A stretch of 64,000 bases of DNA from UBA6918 sp040754425 (GTDB lineage Bacteria; Pseudomonadota; Gammaproteobacteria; Burkholderiales; Thiobacillaceae). This document shows, in pieces, positions 51,790 through 59,899 of the stretch. The notes under the pieces were generated by a model that saw only the letters and a program-made list of their open reading frames with translations, was not told where the DNA came from and ran no database searches. Every line of letters begins with the position of its first letter. Position 1 is the stretch's first letter. The stretch is from NCBI GenBank assembly GCA_040754425.1, contig JBFMCR010000041.1, positions 1-64,000 on the forward strand, written 5' to 3'. The position numbers and the translations under genes are program-made.

Positions 51790-51835
51790 CCGCGTTTTTC
51801 CGAATTCGGTTAACTCATTTTTTGGAGAGCGCATC

Positions 51836-52072
51836 ATGGCTCGCGTATGTCAGGTAACGGGCAAGAAGCCCATGGTCGGGAACAACGTCTCCCATGCCAA
51901 CAACAAAACCAAGCGCCGGTTTCTGCCCAATCTGCAAAACCGCCGCCTGTGGGTGGAAAGCGAAAACCGCTTCGTCACCCTGCGTCTTAGCAATGCGGCG
52001 CTGCGCACCATCGACAAGAAGGGCATCGATGCCGTTCTTGCCGAAATGCGCGCGCGCGGCGAAAAGATTTGA
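51836..52072 (+). CDS. rpmB: 50S ribosomal protein L28
   Basis: 78 residues. Begins MARVCQVTGKKPMVGNNVSH, followed by ANNKTKRRFLPNLQNRRLWV and a basic C-terminal part, the bacterial L28 pattern without extra CxxC zinc pairs. TTGGAGAG precedes the ATG. Ten bases separate it from rpmG. Confidence 0.98.
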   Translation: MARVCQVTGKKPMVGNNVSHANNKTKRRFLPNLQNRRLWVESENRFVTLRLSNAALRTIDKKGIDAVLAEMRARGEKI

Positions 52073-52082
52073 GGGGTAGATC

Positions 52083-52250
52083 ATGGCAAAAGGCGGACGC
52101 GAAAAGATCAAGCTGGAGTCCACTGAGGGCACCGGCCATTTCTATACCACCACCAAGAACAAGAAGACCATGCCCGGCAAGATGGAGATCATGAAGTTCG
52201 ATCCCAAGGCCAGAAAGCATGTGCTCTACAAGGAAACCAAGCTGAAGTGA
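52083..52250 (+). CDS. rpmG: 50S ribosomal protein L33
   Basis: 55 residues: MAKGGREKIKLESTEGTGHF, then YTTTKNKKTMPGKMEIMKFD and PKARKHVLYKETKLK. This is the zinc-free form of L33 (no CxxC pairs). The start is preceded by GAGGGG. It is cotranscribed with rpmB and followed by a strong terminator. Confidence 0.97.
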   Translation: MAKGGREKIKLESTEGTGHFYTTTKNKKTMPGKMEIMKFDPKARKHVLYKETKLK

Positions 52251-52282
52251 ATCGGCGCTGAAGCAAATCGGCGCTGAAGCAA
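52251..52282 (+). repeat. 16-bp tandem duplication after rpmG
   Basis: Two perfect copies of ATCGGCGCTGAAGCAA follow the rpmG stop, with a partial third (ATCAGCC). Probably a local replication-slippage event in untranslated sequence. Confidence 0.8.
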
Positions 52283-52300
52283 ATCAGCCAGACCAGCCAA

Positions 52301-52324
52301 AAACCCGCCGCCGGCGGGTTTTTT
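52301..52324 (+). terminator. Rho-independent terminator after rpmG
   Basis: 9-bp stem AAACCCGCC/GGCGGGTTT with a three-base loop and further T. It serves rpmBG on the plus strand. Confidence 0.9.
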
Positions 52325-52356
52325 GTAGCCGCCTTTTCTGCGAAGCCAAGGCCGGT

Positions 52357-52382
52357 CGCAAAAAACCCGCCTTGCGGCGGGT
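52357..52382 (-). terminator. Rho-independent terminator for the desaturase gene
   Basis: On the minus strand a 7-bp stem ACCCGCC/GGCGGGT (loop four bases) is followed by a six-T run, 25 bases after the desaturase stop. Confidence 0.85.
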
Positions 52383-52406
52383 CGTCCAGCCGAAAATCGG
52401 GCCGGG

Positions 52407-53567
52407 TCAGGCGTAGCTTCTTAGCCTGAAGGAGAATTCGCGCAGGGCTTCGATGCCGCTGGCTTCGGCCTTTTGGCACCAGTCCTGCAGGTTCTTGACC
52501 AGCTGTTCCCGTGTCAGTGTGGAGCGCTCCCAGATGTGGGCCAGTTCCTGGCGCATGTGGTAGATCCTGGCGAGCTTGTCGTTTTTTTCCAGCGCCTGCT
52601 CGACCTCTGCCTTTTCCTCCTGCCTAAGCTCGGTGGGCGCCAGGCGCAGCCATTCGCGCATTTTCTTCATGTCCACGCCCTGCGGCAGATGGGCTTTCAA
52701 CTGCCGGTTCATCAGCTTGGCGTAGCGGGTCATCACGTCGTAGCGGTGGGTGATGACGGCCTGCACGGTGGAGAAGTCGACCATGGGCCTGGCCGGCTGC
52801 CATTTGACCACGGGCGCCACGCGGCGCACCTTGGCCAGGCCCAGGATTTCCAGGATGCGAATGTAGAACCAGCCGATGTCGAACTCGTACCACTTGTTGG
52901 AAAGGCGTGCGCTGGTGCCGTAGGCGTGGTGGTTGTTGTGCAGCTCCTCGCCGCCGATGAGGATGCCCCAGGGCGAGATGTTGGTGGACGCGTCCTCGCA
53001 GGCGAAGTTGCGGTAGCCCCAGTAGTGGCCCACACCGTTGATGATGCCGGCGGCAAAGAACGGAATCCAGATCATCTGCACCGCCCAGATGGTGATGCCG
53101 ATGGGCCCGAACAGGGCGATGTCGATCAGGAGCATGAGCACGATGCCCTTGGTCGAATGCGGGGTGTAGAGCTTGCGTTCGATCCAGTCGTCGGGCGTGC
53201 CGTGGCCGTATTTTTCCAGGGTTTCCCTGTTTTTGGCCTCGGCGCGGTACAGCTCGACGCCCTGCCAGAGAACTTTTTTCAGGCCCATGACCTGGGGGCT
53301 GTGCGGGTCTTCGGCGGTTTCGCACTTGGCGTGGTGCTTGCGATGGATGGCGGCCCAGGCCTTGGTCACCATGCCGGTGGTGAGCCACAGCCAGAGGCGG
53401 AAGAAATGGCTGACGGCAGGGTGCAGATCCAGCGCGCGGTGGGCCTGGTGGCGGTGCAGGAAGATGGTGACCGACGCAATGGTGATGTGGGTCAGCACCA
53501 GCGCAATCAGCACATAGTTCCACCAGGGCAGGTTCCAAAGCGGCAGATCGAAAACGGATAACAGCAT
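52407..53567 (-). CDS. Acyl-CoA / fatty acid desaturase
   Basis: 386 residues. Membrane di-iron desaturase with three His boxes: HRHQAHRALDLH (first), HRKHHAKCE (second) and ELHNNHHAYG (third), and four hydrophobic segments including NYVLIALVLTHITIASVTIF. The C-terminal ~100 residues are helical and cytoplasmic. It would introduce a double bond (delta-9 type likely) into membrane fatty acids. Starts at ATG 53567. Confidence 0.9.
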   Translation of the reverse strand: MLLSVFDLPLWNLPWWNYVLIALVLTHITIASVTIFLHRHQAHRALDLHPAVSHFFRLWLWLTTGMVTKAWAAIHRKHHAKCETAEDPHSPQVMGLKKVLWQGVELYRAEAKNRETLEKYGHGTPDDWIERKLYTPHSTKGIVLMLLIDIALFGPIGITIWAVQMIWIPFFAAGIINGVGHYWGYRNFACEDASTNISPWGILIGGEELHNNHHAYGTSARLSNKWYEFDIGWFYIRILEILGLAKVRRVAPVVKWQPARPMVDFSTVQAVITHRYDVMTRYAKLMNRQLKAHLPQGVDMKKMREWLRLAPTELRQEEKAEVEQALEKNDKLARIYHMRQELAHIWERSTLTREQLVKNLQDWCQKAEASGIEALREFSFRLRSYA

Positions 53568-53628
53568 GCAGTTTGTCCTTTAAAGCAGACATGAAGGTCG
53601 CGTTATTATGGGCCAATCCCCTTGAAAA

Positions 53629-54918
53629 TCAATCGTTTTTTTCATTGACGAGATGAACGACCCGCTGCGGGAAGGGAATCTCGATATTGGCCTGCCTGAA
53701 GGCTTCCCAGATGCCCCAGTATAGGTCGGATCTCAGGTTGAGCTGGCCTTCCTCGGGGTCGTGGATCCATACCGCCAGTTCGAGATTGATACCGTCGGCG
53801 GCGAATTCCCGCAACAGCACCTTGGGCGGATTCTCGCCATCGGCGATCACGCGCGGATGCGCGCGCGCGACCTCGAGCATCAAATCGCGCGCCTTGTCCA
53901 GATCGGTCGAATAGGCGACCTGAATGGGCAGGGCCACGCGGACGTCCGGCTTTGACAGCGAATGATTGACCACGGTCTGAGTGATCAGGGTCTCGTTGGG
54001 TATGATGGATTCGGTACCGTCCTGGGCCCGGAGCAAGGTATAGCGGGTGTTGATCTGCGAGACCTGGCCGTATTTGTTGTCCACCGTGACCATGTCGCCG
54101 ATGCGGATGGAGCGGTCGAGCAGGATGATGAAGCCGGAAACGTAATTGCTGGCGATTTTCTGCAGGCCGAAGCCCAGGCCCACGCCCAGCGCGCCGCCGA
54201 ACACCGACAGCACGGTGAGGTCGATGCCGGCGGCCGGCAAGGCCAGCAGCACCGCCAGGACCAGGAGGAAGGTGCGTGCCGCCTTGGTAAAGGCCATGCG
54301 CAGGCTCAAGTCCATGTGCGGCAGGCGCATGAGCCTGCTTTCGATGAACTGTGAAGCCCACAGTGCGAGGGTGACGGCCACTACGATCACGGTCAGCGCC
54401 TCGAACAGGGTCAGGAGCGAGAAGCGGTGCGTACCGGAGGTAAAGGCGATCGTGTCCAGGGCGTGGCGGATGCGCGGCAGTACCCCGGCGATGTGCATGG
54501 CCACGCCCAGCCAGATGATCCAGGCGATGCTGCGTTCCCAGGCTTTCAGCGCCTCGCTGGACTTGAGCGCGTAGCGCAGGGCATGGATGAGCAGGCGAAT
54601 GCCGACCAGGGCGGAGAGCAGCGGCACGGCAAGATTGAGAAGGTGAAGCTCCTCCTGCCACATGCCCAGCAGTACGCGCAGCAGCCAGAGGAAAGCCAGA
54701 GCCAGCAGCGGCGCGCCTATCTTCTTGCGCAGGCCGCCTTCTCCCGCGGTCCAAGTGCCTTCGATGCCGGGCAAGTGCGTGCGCAACAGGCGCGCAAGCC
54801 CCCAGCCCAGCAGCAAGGCCATGGCGAGCGCGCCGGCCTGGGTCAGCAGCGCCGTGCCGCTGCTGCGTTCGAGCAGATGCAGCAGCAGGTTGTCGGCGGG
54901 CGGGGCATTGCTTGTCAT
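53629..54918 (-). CDS. MscS-family mechanosensitive channel
   Basis: 429 residues. Several N-terminal spans (about 20-250) precede the pore-lining helix and MscS core: FGGALGVGLGFGLQKIASNY, VSGFIILLDRSIRIGDMVTV and RYTLLRAQDGTESIIPNETL. The beta domain and the C-terminal cytoplasmic cage follow. Longer than MscS, closer to the medium-size YbdG/YnaI-type channels. It releases solutes on osmotic down-shock. 62 bases downstream of the acyl-CoA synthetase gene. Confidence 0.9.
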   Translation of the reverse strand: MTSNAPPADNLLLHLLERSSGTALLTQAGALAMALLLGWGLARLLRTHLPGIEGTWTAGEGGLRKKIGAPLLALAFLWLLRVLLGMWQEELHLLNLAVPLLSALVGIRLLIHALRYALKSSEALKAWERSIAWIIWLGVAMHIAGVLPRIRHALDTIAFTSGTHRFSLLTLFEALTVIVVAVTLALWASQFIESRLMRLPHMDLSLRMAFTKAARTFLLVLAVLLALPAAGIDLTVLSVFGGALGVGLGFGLQKIASNYVSGFIILLDRSIRIGDMVTVDNKYGQVSQINTRYTLLRAQDGTESIIPNETLITQTVVNHSLSKPDVRVALPIQVAYSTDLDKARDLMLEVARAHPRVIADGENPPKVLLREFAADGINLELAVWIHDPEEGQLNLRSDLYWGIWEAFRQANIEIPFPQRVVHLVNEKND

Positions 54919-54980
54919 TGGCGTGAGGGCCTGTGGATGCGCTGCATCGGATCATACCGCGCCTGATGGCGGCCGGCTCG

Positions 54981-56792
54981 TCAGCCGGTCAAATGCGAGA
55001 AAAGCGACTCGATTTGCGGCGCGTAGCGCGCACCGATGCTTGCCCGTTTCATTTTCATGGTCGGGGTAAGCAGGCCGTTTTCCGCCGTCCATGGCTCCAG
55101 CGTGAAGAAAGCGCGCCTTATCTGGGCATAGCCGGGGAAACCCTTCAGTCGGGCGGACAGCCTGGCAAGCAGCAGCTTGTGCACATGGCCGTCTTGCAGG
55201 ATGTCTGCGCGCGAAGCGTCCAGGCGTTGTGAATCGCAGAAGGCCCGCCAGTTGTCCTCGTTCAGTGCGACGAGTGCCGCCAGGCAGGGTTTGCCTTCGC
55301 CGATGACCATGGCATGGTCGAACAGCGGATCGAGGGTGATGGCGGACTCCATGTCGCCGGGCGGCACCTTTTCGCCGTTGCTCAATACGATGATGTCTTT
55401 GATGCGGCCGGTGATGTAGTAGTGGCCACGGTTGTCAACGCGCACTTGGTCGCCGCTGTGAAGCCAGCCGGTGCCGTCGATGGCGGCGGCGGTGGCATCC
55501 GGATTGCCCCAATAGCCGCGCATCACGCAGCGGCTGCGCGTGAGCAGTTCGTCGTGCTCGCCGATCCGGATTTCCACGCCGGGCAGTGGTTTGCCGATGC
55601 TCTCGGGGATGTTCGACTCGGGGCGGTTGGCGGTGACCGCCGGGCTCGCCTCGGTGAGGCCGTAGCCCTGCAAAAGCGGCACGCCCAGGCCGATGAAGGT
55701 GCGCGCGATCTCCGGCGGCAGTGCGGCTCCACCCGATATCGCATACTTCAGTCGCCCACCGAGCTTTCGCATCACTCCTACGGCTACCAGCTTCTGCAGA
55801 ATTGGCCACATCAGCAGCCTGGGGTGCCAGGCCGCGCGGCCCTGCGCATGTTCGAAGCGCTGCCAGCCGGTATCGACGGCAAGCCGAAACAGGAACTGCG
55901 CTGCCGCCCCCTTTTTGGACAAGGCGTCCTGGATGCGCGCATACACGCGCTCGTAGATGCGCGGCACCGAGATCAGCACCGTCGGGCGGATGCTTGCCAG
56001 ATCCTGTGCGAGCAGGTTGACCGAGCGCGCATAAACCACCTCGCAGCCCGCGAGCATGGACAGGTAATAGCCGCCGGTGCGCTCCAGCGTATGCGACAGC
56101 GGCAGGAAGGAGAGGAATACTTCGTCTGCGTCAAGCTCGACGCAGCGGCTCGAATACCAGGCGTTCCACAGCATGTTCTCATGGGTGAGCATCACCCCCT
56201 TGGGGCGTCCGGTGGTGCCCGAGGTGTAGACGATGGATGCCAGCATCTCGGGTGTGATGTGATGTTCCCGCACCTCGTCGCCGACGGCCGCCTTCAGCCA
56301 GTCCGCGGCCAGCGCGAACTTTGGACTCCAGTCGGCGAGTTTTTCCGGCGGCAGCAGGCTCACCACGCGTTCGAGCGACTTCGACGCGGCGACGATTTCC
56401 GCCACCTTGCGATGCTGGAAACGGCCTTCCACCAGCAAGAGGCGCGCGTCCGCGTTGTCGACGATCCAGGCGGCATTGTCGGGACGGTCGTCGAGGTAGA
56501 GCGGCACCGTCACCAGCCCCAGGCCGAGCGCGGCCTGGTCGAAGATCACCCATTCCACGCAATTCTTCAGCATCACCGCGACGCGGTCGCCGGGGGCGAG
56601 GCCTTCCTTCGTCAGCGCCGCCTGCCAGCGCGCGACTTCATGCGCGACCTCGGCCCAGGTGTAGCCTTTCCATGCATTGGCTGTGCTGTCGAACTGACGA
56701 TAAGCGGGCCTGTCCGGCGTCGCCGTCACGCGTTCGCGGAACAGGCCTGTCAGGGTCTGTGCACGGTCCGGGTCGATGGCTTCAACGGACAT
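54981..56792 (-). CDS. Long-chain acyl-CoA synthetase (AMP-dependent)
   Basis: 603 residues. AMP-binding family with P-loop motif SIVYTSGTTGRPKGVMLTHE, the FLPLSHTLERTGGYYLSMLA segment, GYGLTEASPAVTANRP and the hinge WLHSGDQVRVDNRGHYYITG-RIKDIIVLSNGEKV. The C-terminal PTMKMKRASIGARYAPQI carries the catalytic Lys region. It activates fatty acids to acyl-CoA. Together with the desaturase it suggests a fatty-acid remodelling neighbourhood. Confidence 0.9.
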   Translation of the reverse strand: MSVEAIDPDRAQTLTGLFRERVTATPDRPAYRQFDSTANAWKGYTWAEVAHEVARWQAALTKEGLAPGDRVAVMLKNCVEWVIFDQAALGLGLVTVPLYLDDRPDNAAWIVDNADARLLLVEGRFQHRKVAEIVAASKSLERVVSLLPPEKLADWSPKFALAADWLKAAVGDEVREHHITPEMLASIVYTSGTTGRPKGVMLTHENMLWNAWYSSRCVELDADEVFLSFLPLSHTLERTGGYYLSMLAGCEVVYARSVNLLAQDLASIRPTVLISVPRIYERVYARIQDALSKKGAAAQFLFRLAVDTGWQRFEHAQGRAAWHPRLLMWPILQKLVAVGVMRKLGGRLKYAISGGAALPPEIARTFIGLGVPLLQGYGLTEASPAVTANRPESNIPESIGKPLPGVEIRIGEHDELLTRSRCVMRGYWGNPDATAAAIDGTGWLHSGDQVRVDNRGHYYITGRIKDIIVLSNGEKVPPGDMESAITLDPLFDHAMVIGEGKPCLAALVALNEDNWRAFCDSQRLDASRADILQDGHVHKLLLARLSARLKGFPGYAQIRRAFFTLEPWTAENGLLTPTMKMKRASIGARYAPQIESLFSHLTG

Positions 56793-56813
56793 GCGATGTC
56801 TGCCCTCGTTCGT

Positions 56814-58082
56814 TCAGGTGGGGGACTGCTTTTCCAGTATGGCCGCAAAAAATCCGTCCGTGCCGTGCACGGCGGGATTCATCTGCAGGTATACGCCGGT
56901 GTCGAGATCGACGCGGCCCGCGGCCAGCACGCCGTTCGCGGGCAGGCGCTTGAATTCGGGATGTTCGCCGAGAAAGCTTTCCACGATGATCTGGTTCTCC
57001 GCCGGCAGCAGGCTGCAGGTGGCGTAGACCAGGCGGCCGCCGGCCTTCACCAGTTTCGCGCCCGCGCGGATCAGGCTCGCCTGCGTCTTCGTCAGCGAGG
57101 CCACCGTCTCGGGCGACTGGCGGAACTTCAGGTCCGGGTTGCGCCGCAGGGTGCCAAGGCCCGAGCAGGGCGCGTCGATCAGCACGCGGTCGAGCTTGCC
57201 GGCGAGGCGCTTCAAGCGCGTGTCGTTTTCATGCGCGATGACCTGCGCGGTCACGTTCGACAGGCCCGAGCGTTTCAGTCGCGGTGACAGCTTGGACAAG
57301 CGCTTTTCGTTGATGTCGAAGGCATACAGGCGGCCGGTGGAGGCCATGGCGGCGCCCAGCGCCAGGGTCTTGCCGCCCGCGCCAGCGCACAGATCCGCCA
57401 CCATCTCGCCGCGCCGCGCGCCGGTCAGAAGCGCCAAAAGCTGGCTGCCCTCGTCCTGCACTTCGATGAAGCCTTCCTTGAACAAGGGATGGCGCGAAAG
57501 ATCGAAGGGATGCGCGATGCGGATGCCCCAGGGGGAAAATGGCGTGGGCTCGGCGGCGATGCCGGCTTCATGGAGTTTCGCCAGCACCGCTTCGCGGTTG
57601 GCTTTCTGGATGTTCACGCGCAGATCCAGCGGCGCCGGCTGCATGAGGGCGCGGCCCAGCGCGAGGATGGCTTCGTCGCTCTGGCTGTCGCGCAGCGAAG
57701 CGACCACCCATTCCGGCAGCTCGGCCTGCACCGAAAGAGGCGCGTCGTCCAGCGATTTGGCCTTGGCTTCGGCCAGTTTCAAGCGCTCCTTTTCGCGCGC
57801 AAAAGGCGCCAGCTCGCGCAGGCTGATGCCCTGAAAGCGCGCGAGCCACAAAAGCAGCAACAGCCGCGGCGTGGCTTCGGGCATGAGCCAGCGCAAGGCC
57901 AGCAGCCGGCGCAGCACGCCGTACACGCAATCGGCGATTTGTGCGCGGTCTTGGCTGCCGAGCTTTGGGTTTTTGCGCAAATGTGCCGATAACAAGGCAT
58001 CGGCCGGCGCCGCGAATTGCAGCACCTCGACCAGCAGGGTGCTTGCTTCCTGGAACTGGGCTAAGGTAAGTTTGAGTGGCAC
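56814..58082 (-). CDS. rsmB: RsmB/NOP-family 16S rRNA (cytosine-C5) methyltransferase
   Basis: 422 residues from GTG 58082. An N-terminal NusB-like helical domain is followed by a SAM-dependent domain: VQDEGSQLLALLTGARRGEM, VADLCAGAGGKTLALGA, YAFDINEKRLSKLSPRLKRS, the PCSGLG motif in VLIDAPCSGLGTLRRNPDLK and YATCSLLPAENQ with the second catalytic Cys. It methylates a cytosine in rRNA; RsmB itself or a paralogue. It is divergent from the small gene at 58096 with 13 bases between starts. Confidence 0.88.
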   Translation of the reverse strand: MPLKLTLAQFQEASTLLVEVLQFAAPADALLSAHLRKNPKLGSQDRAQIADCVYGVLRRLLALRWLMPEATPRLLLLLWLARFQGISLRELAPFAREKERLKLAEAKAKSLDDAPLSVQAELPEWVVASLRDSQSDEAILALGRALMQPAPLDLRVNIQKANREAVLAKLHEAGIAAEPTPFSPWGIRIAHPFDLSRHPLFKEGFIEVQDEGSQLLALLTGARRGEMVADLCAGAGGKTLALGAAMASTGRLYAFDINEKRLSKLSPRLKRSGLSNVTAQVIAHENDTRLKRLAGKLDRVLIDAPCSGLGTLRRNPDLKFRQSPETVASLTKTQASLIRAGAKLVKAGGRLVYATCSLLPAENQIIVESFLGEHPEFKRLPANGVLAAGRVDLDTGVYLQMNPAVHGTDGFFAAILEKQSPT

Positions 58083-58095
58083 GGGAGTAGTAGTT

Positions 58096-58503
58096 ATGGA
58101 ACTGAGGCTTTACCGGGAAGCCCCGATTCTACGCGAGACGCGGCATTTGCCGGCGGAGGTGTACAACCTCGCGCGCCTGTTGCTTGCGCATTCCGGCAGG
58201 CCCTGCGCGTTCGTGCCCATCCGCAGCATGCAGTACCTTGCCGTCATCGATCAGGAAGAAATCGTCTTTGTCGACCGCGAACGGCCCTACCTGGTGCAGA
58301 TCGCCTGGCAGGGCTTCCGCCGCCGCGAGCGCAATGCGCTCGATGAACGCGTCGAATTCGATGTCGCCTTCTATACCGCAGACTCGTTGGGGATCATGGC
58401 CCGGCTGATGAGCGAATTTCCTCCCGCCATGCGGTCCATGGCCGACAAGGATCGCATCGAAGAACCCGCCGCCGTGCTGCCGTTTCCGCGCAGACGGAGG
58501 TGA
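58096..58503 (+). CDS. Conserved small protein, unknown function
   Basis: 135 residues. It opens MELRLYREAPILRETRHLPA and contains FVPIRSMQYLAVIDQEEIVF and YLVQIAWQGFRRRERNALDE; no signal peptide, membrane span or metal site. The C-terminus is basic (PFPRRRR). No family recognised. It is divergent from rsmB and is followed by a word-iterated inverted repeat. Confidence 0.72.
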   Translation: MELRLYREAPILRETRHLPAEVYNLARLLLAHSGRPCAFVPIRSMQYLAVIDQEEIVFVDRERPYLVQIAWQGFRRRERNALDERVEFDVAFYTADSLGIMARLMSEFPPAMRSMADKDRIEEPAAVLPFPRRRR

Positions 58504-58533
58504 ATCGGGGGCAAGAGGCAAGACACACGAGGC

Positions 58534-58618
58534 AAGATTCAAGGGGGCATAGGCGGCGCGTGGCGATACAGCCAAACCAGGCCCGGCAAAAGCCCTTGTA
58601 ACTTGCGTCTTGAATCTT
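58534..58618. repeat. Word-iterated inverted repeat (GCAAG type)
   Basis: AAGATTCAAG (58534-58543) is matched by CTTGAATCTT (58609-58618); flanking bases carry iterated GCAAGAG/GCAAGA/GGCAAG words from 58511 on and their partners in the right arm. It sits between convergent genes and ends just before the PsiE-like stop. More decayed than the other elements. Confidence 0.55.
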
Positions 58619-58623
58619 TCCCT

Positions 58624-59031
58624 TCATTCCCGGTTCTGGTCTTCCGGGTAGGGCAGCTTGATGTGGCCGTAGCGCACCACCAGCACGGCGAAAGCCAGCA
58701 GCAGGATGGCGCCGGCAATCACCAGCATGCGCAGATCGCTGATGTTCTTCATGTCGATGATGAGATAGCGCGCCAGAGCGATCATGCCGATGTAGAGCGG
58801 AAAGCGGATCGGCAGCCTGCCGTAGCGGTAGTACACCGACACCATGGCCAGCACTTCCAGGTAGAGGAACATGAGCAGCAGGTCGGGCAGGGCCACCGTG
58901 CCCGCGTCGAACATCAGCTTCACCTCGCCGCCTGCCGCCACGACGGTGGCGACGGCGATGACGCCAAGGCCGATGTGTTCCAGCAGGTTGAGGGCGTAGC
59001 GGTTGAAGCGCTTGATCAGGTCGGTCGGCAT
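58624..59031 (-). CDS. PsiE-family membrane protein
   Basis: 135 residues with four predicted spans (LNLLEHIGLGVIAVATVVAA, LPDLLLMFLYLEVLAMVSVY, LPIRFPLYIGMIALARYLII and the terminal LVIAGAILLLAFAVLVVRYG). The conserved YYRYGRLPIRFPLYIGM block is typical of PsiE, named for phosphate-starvation induction. Role unknown. Its start lies two bases after the stop of the YdcH-like gene. Confidence 0.85.
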   Translation of the reverse strand: MPTDLIKRFNRYALNLLEHIGLGVIAVATVVAAGGEVKLMFDAGTVALPDLLLMFLYLEVLAMVSVYYRYGRLPIRFPLYIGMIALARYLIIDMKNISDLRMLVIAGAILLLAFAVLVVRYGHIKLPYPEDQNRE

Positions 59032-59032
59032 G

Positions 59033-59248
59033 TCAGGCAGGGATGTCGGGTACCAGCCGCATGCTCAAAAGCTCGATTTCGTCCTTGAGACCGAGCTTGC
59101 GTTTTTTCAGCCGCTGCAGGGCGAGCTGGTTGCCGAAACCGGTGGCCTCGAGGTGGTTGATGACCGCATCGAGGTCGCGGTGCTCGGTTTCCAGCCCGGC
59201 GATGCGGGCCCGGATCCTTGCGGCTTCGGTTTCGCTGAGTGCAGGCAT
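59033..59248 (-). CDS. YdcH / DUF465 family small helical protein
   Basis: 71 residues from ATG 59248; a GTG at 59284 would add 12 residues but has no ribosome site. DUF465 pattern: LETEHRDLDAVINHLEATGF and LQRLKKRKLGLKDEIELLSM, two antiparallel helices. Function unknown. It is divergent from purE with 60 bases between starts. Confidence 0.82.
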   Translation of the reverse strand: MPALSETEAARIRARIAGLETEHRDLDAVINHLEATGFGNQLALQRLKKRKLGLKDEIELLSMRLVPDIPA

Positions 59249-59308
59249 GAGCTCGCTCAATGAATGATTGGTTAGAATATACACTCTTTAAATCAAGCAG
59301 GAACAGCC

Positions 59309-59800
59309 ATGTCCCAGCCTATCGTCGGTGTCGTCATGGGGTCCTACAGCGACTGGGAAGTCATGCAGCATGCCGTTGCCCAGCTCGAGGCCTTCGGCAT
59401 TCCTTTCGAGGCGCGTGTGGTTTCCGCCCATCGCACCCCGGACCTGCTTTATGAATACGCCGCCACCGCCGAGGCACGGGGCCTGAAAGCCATCATCGCC
59501 GGCGCCGGCGGCGCTGCCCACCTGCCGGGCATGCTCGCGGCCAAAACCATCGTGCCCGTGCTGGGCGTGCCGGTGCCGTCCAAGTACCTCAAGGGGCTGG
59601 ATTCGCTGTACTCCATCGTGCAGATGCCCAAGGGCATCCCCGTCGCCACCTTCGCCATCGGTGAAGCGGGCGCGGCCAATGCCGGCCTGTTCGCAGTCGG
59701 CATGATCGCGCGCGACAACCCCGAGGTCGCGAAAAAACTCGCGAAATTCCGCCAGGACCTGACCGACACCGTGCTGGCCATGCAGCTGCCCGAAAGCTGA
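59309..59800 (+). CDS. purE: N5-carboxyaminoimidazole ribonucleotide mutase
   Basis: 163 residues. Class I PurE: VGVVMGSYSDWEVMQHAVAQ, VVSAHRTPDLLYEYAATAEA, IIAGAGGAAHLPGMLAAKTI and GVPVPSKYLKGLDSLYSIVQMPKGIPVA across the active site. It converts N5-CAIR to CAIR; PurK, the next gene, supplies N5-CAIR. A palindromic element lies between the two genes. Confidence 0.97.
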   Translation: MSQPIVGVVMGSYSDWEVMQHAVAQLEAFGIPFEARVVSAHRTPDLLYEYAATAEARGLKAIIAGAGGAAHLPGMLAAKTIVPVLGVPVPSKYLKGLDSLYSIVQMPKGIPVATFAIGEAGAANAGLFAVGMIARDNPEVAKKLAKFRQDLTDTVLAMQLPES

Positions 59801-59807
59801 AAAATCG

Positions 59808-59868
59808 ACAAAGAGGACATGAGGACAAGAGGAAAAGCGTCAGAAGGGTTTCCTCCTGTCCTCCTTGT
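59808..59868. repeat. Word-iterated palindromic element (GAGGACAA type), copy 2
   Basis: The left arm (59808-59832) is base-for-base the reverse complement of the right arm of the element at 29541. The right arm (59852-59868) lacks one 8-nt unit. The two elements are therefore inverted copies that differ by one repeat unit and by their loops. Located in the purE-purK gap. Confidence 0.8.
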
Positions 59869-59899
59869 GAAAAACAATTTGGTCATATGTAACAATTTG

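Noticed and set aside
55314..57287. 657-codon plus-strand frame opposite the acyl-CoA synthetase and rsmB
   Set aside because: No motif and no ribosome site; both minus-strand genes carry intact catalytic motifs.
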